In this document: piece after piece, positions 61,337-64,000 of the stretch
Layout of the letters: each line of letters begins with the position of its first letter
Numbering within the stretch: the stretch's first letter is position 1
Origin: CALLMM01 sp964429855
GTDB lineage: Bacteria > Armatimonadota > Chthonomonadetes > Chthonomonadales > CAJBBX01
Assembly (NCBI GenBank): GCA_964429855.1
Contig: CAYSDM010000012.1
Span: 1 to 64,000 of the forward strand
Reading direction: 5' to 3'
Length of the DNA: 64,000 nt
Notes under the pieces: model-generated
Databases searched by the model: none
Told to the model about the DNA's origin: nothing
Seen by the model: the letters and a program-made list of their open reading frames with translations, nothing else
Translations under genes and position numbers: made by a program

Positions 61337-62557
61337 CTAGCCCTTGCGATGCCGCAGCGACCAGTACATACGAGACTGCAAGCCGTGTGTCTTGACGATG
61401 CCGACGCTTTCGGACTGGTCGAAGGTCTTGCTGTCGAAGGAGGCGAGATCCTCGTTATAGAGCGCCCATTCGCTGGCGCGTCCGACGACCACTGCGCTGC
61501 CTTTCGCAAGGCGCATCGTCACGGTTCCGGTCACGCGCTCCTGAATCTTGTTGATGAAGGCCTCCAGGTCCTCTTTGAGCGGATCGAACCACAGCCCCTT
61601 ATACGCCAGTTCGCCCCACTCCCGGTCTACCATCGCCTTGAACTTCAGTTCCGCCTGCGTGCCGACCAGCGCCTCCAGCGCGCGGTGCGCCGCCAGAATG
61701 ACGACGGCGGCGGGGCACTCGTAGTTTTCGCGCACCTTCAGACCGAGCATTCGGTCTTCCATGATATCCACTCGCCCGACGCCGTGCTCTCCGGCAATCT
61801 TATTCAGCGCGGTCACCAGTTCCAGCCCGGACATCTTTGACCCGTCCAGCGAGACCGGAACGCCGTTCTCAAACCCGATGGTCAGCATACGCGGCTCGTT
61901 CGGAGTATCGGCGAGGCTGCGCGTCCACTGAAATATCTCTTCCGGCGGCGCGTAGTCCGGCTCTTCCAGACGCCCGCCCTCGATGCTGCGCCCCCACAGG
62001 TTCTCGTCTATGCTCCAGATTTTATCTTTCGTCTGCGGGATATTGAGACCGTGCGCGTTGGCATAGTCAATCTCCTCGCTGCGAGTCCAGGGTTCGCGGC
62101 GACCCTCCGGCAGCAGACGCCCCTCGCGCATCGGCGCGATGATCCGCATCTCCGGCGTGAGCGTTCGCATGATGTACTCGATGCGAAACTGATCGTTACC
62201 CTTGCCGGTGCATCCGTGCGCGTAAGCCTGCGCTCCCACGCGCCGGGCAACTTCCACCGCCTTCAGCGCGATCAGAGGACGGGCGATACTGGTGGAGATC
62301 GGGTATCCCTGGTAGTCGCCATTGGCGCGTACCGCCAGCCAGCAGTAACGCTCCACAAATTCGGCTTTTGCATCTACGGTGTAGTGTTCCGTGCCGAGGG
62401 TTTTTGCGCGCTCTTCCGCCTGACGGATGTCCTCGGCGGGCTGACCGACATCCACGGTCACCGTGATGATGTGGTCGAAGCCATACTCTTCTCGCATCAG
62501 AGGAATACAGACGGAGGTGTCCAGACCTCCAGAGTAGACGAGGACAACGGTGGGCAT
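61337..62557 (-). CDS. argG: Argininosuccinate synthase
   Basis: A 406-residue ATP-pyrophosphatase-type ligase. The P-loop VLVYSGGLDTSVCIPLM is at the N-terminus, YAHGCTGKGNDQFRIE and DYANAHGLNIPQTKDKIWSIDENLWGRSIEGG follow. It joins citrulline and aspartate using ATP. I chose the second ATG (62557), eight bases after AAAGGA, which yields MPTVVLVYSGG; the first ATG at 62578 would add seven residues. It is the first gene of an argG-amidase-argH run. Confidence 0.95.
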   Translation of the reverse strand: MPTVVLVYSGGLDTSVCIPLMREEYGFDHIITVTVDVGQPAEDIRQAEERAKTLGTEHYTVDAKAEFVERYCWLAVRANGDYQGYPISTSIARPLIALKAVEVARRVGAQAYAHGCTGKGNDQFRIEYIMRTLTPEMRIIAPMREGRLLPEGRREPWTRSEEIDYANAHGLNIPQTKDKIWSIDENLWGRSIEGGRLEEPDYAPPEEIFQWTRSLADTPNEPRMLTIGFENGVPVSLDGSKMSGLELVTALNKIAGEHGVGRVDIMEDRMLGLKVRENYECPAAVVILAAHRALEALVGTQAELKFKAMVDREWGELAYKGLWFDPLKEDLEAFINKIQERVTGTVTMRLAKGSAVVVGRASEWALYNEDLASFDSKTFDQSESVGIVKTHGLQSRMYWSLRHRKG

Positions 62558-62638
62558 GGTAGAGTTCCTTTCAGTCATCGGTCCTGTTGGATGGCATGAA
62601 AGGGTTATACCACTCGATTCGCGCGGTTGGCAAGGGGG

Positions 62639-64000
62639 TCATTCGCTTTTGGTCGCTTCCAGCCGATCTATGATCTCACCGTCCGGGGCGGCGGCTTCAA
62701 AAATCAGCGACGCGCCGTCGAGGTGAAAGATGCCCACATGATGACGGCGAATCACCCGATCCATCACGGGCGTTTCGGAGAGGAGACCCTCTTCTATGCC
62801 GCCGCCTCCGCCGCCGACAATGAAATAGTGGGTCGTCTGCCTGCCGAAGCGGAGCGTCAGCCGCTCATAGTCGTGCGTGTGACCGGAGATGACCGCGTCT
62901 ATACCGTAAGGTTCCATCAGAGGCGCAAGCATCTCCCGGATGGGCAGGTCGCCCGTATACTCATACCAGCCCTGAGAGTAGGGAGGCTGATGAATCAGCA
63001 GAAACCGCCAGACGGCGCGGCTCCATGCCGGGGACTGGAGTTCGCGAAGAAACCAGCGATACTGTTCTGAATCGAGAGGAACGCCGGTAGGGTAGTGAAG
63101 GTTTGGATCGAGCGCGATAAAACGGGCATGACCGCACGACCAGGCGGCGTAACGCTCTCCGGTGCGGTGGCGGGCATATCTCTCCAGCCAGGGAGAGCGC
63201 ATCGTCTCAAAGCAGCCATCGTACTCATGATTGCCGCCGATCAGGATCACAGGTATCTCGGAGGCAAGCGGGTGCAGCGTCTTCAGGAGGCTTTGCCAGT
63301 GGATCTGCCGGTCTCCCTCCTCCACCATATCGCCGACCGCCGCCACGAATGCCGGAGAGCGTGAGCGCAGTAGTTCTGTCAGAAGGCTGAGAATCTCCCA
63401 GCGATTCTGTGAGTCGGCGATAACGCCGAAGGAGAACGCGCCGCGCTCCGGCAGCGTTCTAAAGCGATATTCCGCCGAGAGGCGCGTTCCGACGCGAATC
63501 CGGTAGACGCCCTCGCTTCCCGGAGGCAGCCCTTCCAGGCGAGCGAAATGCAGGCTCCCTTCGTTCTGCGCCGCCGCCGTCTGCTCGCCGAAGCGCTCCT
63601 CGCCCCATTCAACGACGGTTTTGCAGGGAGAGGCGGTCTCCCATACCACCGTAACGCCGCGGGAGTCTGGCTCCTGCAAATAGGGACCGACGAGAATCGC
63701 AGGAGTGTTCAGACTGCCTTCCACTTCGCGCTGCGCCTTCTCTTCGGCTTCGCGCTCCCGCAGGTAGTCGTCCAGCGGGATTGCCTGTATCTCTTCCAGT
63801 CCGCCGTACATCGCCTTGTTCAGCACGCGCACCGTCAAGCGGGCTGGCTCCAGAACGGCAGGCAGAAAAAAGACCCCGTTCCGCATCGGTATCCGGGTCT
63901 CATTCAGGTAGACCTGCGCGCCGTCGTCCGCCCGAATCTTCAATACGCATGGCTGCGGGAAACGCGCCTCCGCCACATACCAGTAGGGCGTATCCGGAGC
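62639..64000 (-). CDS. Purple-acid-phosphatase-like metallophosphoesterase (5' end outside window)
   Basis: At least 453 residues; the frame is open to the window edge (APDTPYWYVAEARF precedes the first GTG at 63976), so the true start lies beyond it. Order: a small N-terminal beta domain (IRADDGAQVYLNETRIP), a fibronectin-III-like domain (about residues 90-170, ILVGPYLQEPDSRGVTVVWET), then the calcineurin-like catalytic domain: FSFGVIADSQ, AAVGDMVEEG, LIGGNHEYDG, LIHQPPYS and SGHTHDYERL carry the dimetal ligands. It resembles purple acid phosphatase-type enzymes. Substrate is unknown. Downstream on the strand, 82 bases separate it from argG. Confidence 0.88.
   Translation of the reverse strand, partial: APDTPYWYVAEARFPQPCVLKIRADDGAQVYLNETRIPMRNGVFFLPAVLEPARLTVRVLNKAMYGGLEEIQAIPLDDYLREREAEEKAQREVEGSLNTPAILVGPYLQEPDSRGVTVVWETASPCKTVVEWGEERFGEQTAAAQNEGSLHFARLEGLPPGSEGVYRIRVGTRLSAEYRFRTLPERGAFSFGVIADSQNRWEILSLLTELLRSRSPAFVAAVGDMVEEGDRQIHWQSLLKTLHPLASEIPVILIGGNHEYDGCFETMRSPWLERYARHRTGERYAAWSCGHARFIALDPNLHYPTGVPLDSEQYRWFLRELQSPAWSRAVWRFLLIHQPPYSQGWYEYTGDLPIREMLAPLMEPYGIDAVISGHTHDYERLTLRFGRQTTHYFIVGGGGGGIEEGLLSETPVMDRVIRRHHVGIFHLDGASLIFEAAAPDGEIIDRLEATKSE

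Overview
This is a chromosomal window of about 60-65% G+C with dense, mostly uninterrupted gene runs. The gene content points to a free-living polysaccharide-degrading bacterium, most likely Armatimonadota, with Planctomycetota/Verrucomicrobiota as a weaker alternative. The indicators are DUF1559 pseudopilin-like proteins ending in an H-X9-DG motif, PSCyt1/DUF1549/DUF1553 proteins with DUF1501 partners, tandem URO-D-like methyltransferases, a DUF6807 domain and a DUF6785-like membrane protein. This placement is inference from families; there is no rRNA gene in the window. I saw no tRNA, rRNA, CRISPR array, transposase or phage gene.

Layout. 1-8642: the tail of an alpha/beta hydrolase, a secreted GH32 fructanase with an MDR dehydrogenase, a secreted GH36-N-like protein, an EAL-CBS-GGDEF-like c-di-GMP protein, an esterase, a remnant of a Gfo/Idh/MocA gene and a PilZ protein. 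8889-12012: an ECF sigma / zinc anti-sigma pair, divergent from an ABC-2 permease and an MFS transporter. 12059-14689: a promoter-led ubiE/menG - polyprenyl diphosphate synthase - HAD phosphatase operon (menaquinone side). 14716-14880: a candidate small RNA with its own promoter and terminator. 14972-22136: mutS2-cdd-mtlD-GNAT followed by a pectate-lyase-fold protein. 22244-24757: glycogen phosphorylase with a terminator.

24879-42477 is the most distinctive part. It holds a GH67N/GH20b-like glycosidase of unknown specificity, a PSCyt1-DUF1549-DUF1553 protein and its DUF1501 partner, two divergent URO-D-like methyltransferases, a GH106 alpha-L-rhamnosidase, an M60-like metallopeptidase fused to a DUF6807 domain, a Tat-exported Gfo/Idh/MocA oxidoreductase and a convergent creatininase-family amidohydrolase. 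I read the eight plus-strand genes and their neighbours as a candidate catabolic island for rhamnose-rich, possibly O-methylated glycans or glycoproteins; that function is inferred.

42681-46004 holds two DUF1559 genes, each next to a tiny membrane-anchored protein, plus a GIY-YIG/DUF123 protein and YjbQ. 46280-56187: a second DUF1549/DUF1553 gene whose DUF1501 partner is separated from it by a GT4 glycosyltransferase, then an M42 peptidase, an SDR, a DUF6785-like membrane protein and MarC. 56206-64000 lies entirely on the minus strand: a TPR protein, a GAF-GGDEF cyclase, argH, a peptidoglycan amidase, argG and a metallophosphoesterase cut by the window edge.

Three copies of a MITE-like element (204, 8664, 44736) with related termini and a palindromic core sit at gene borders. 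Long open frames opposite real genes are common because of G+C-rich third positions and are not annotated.
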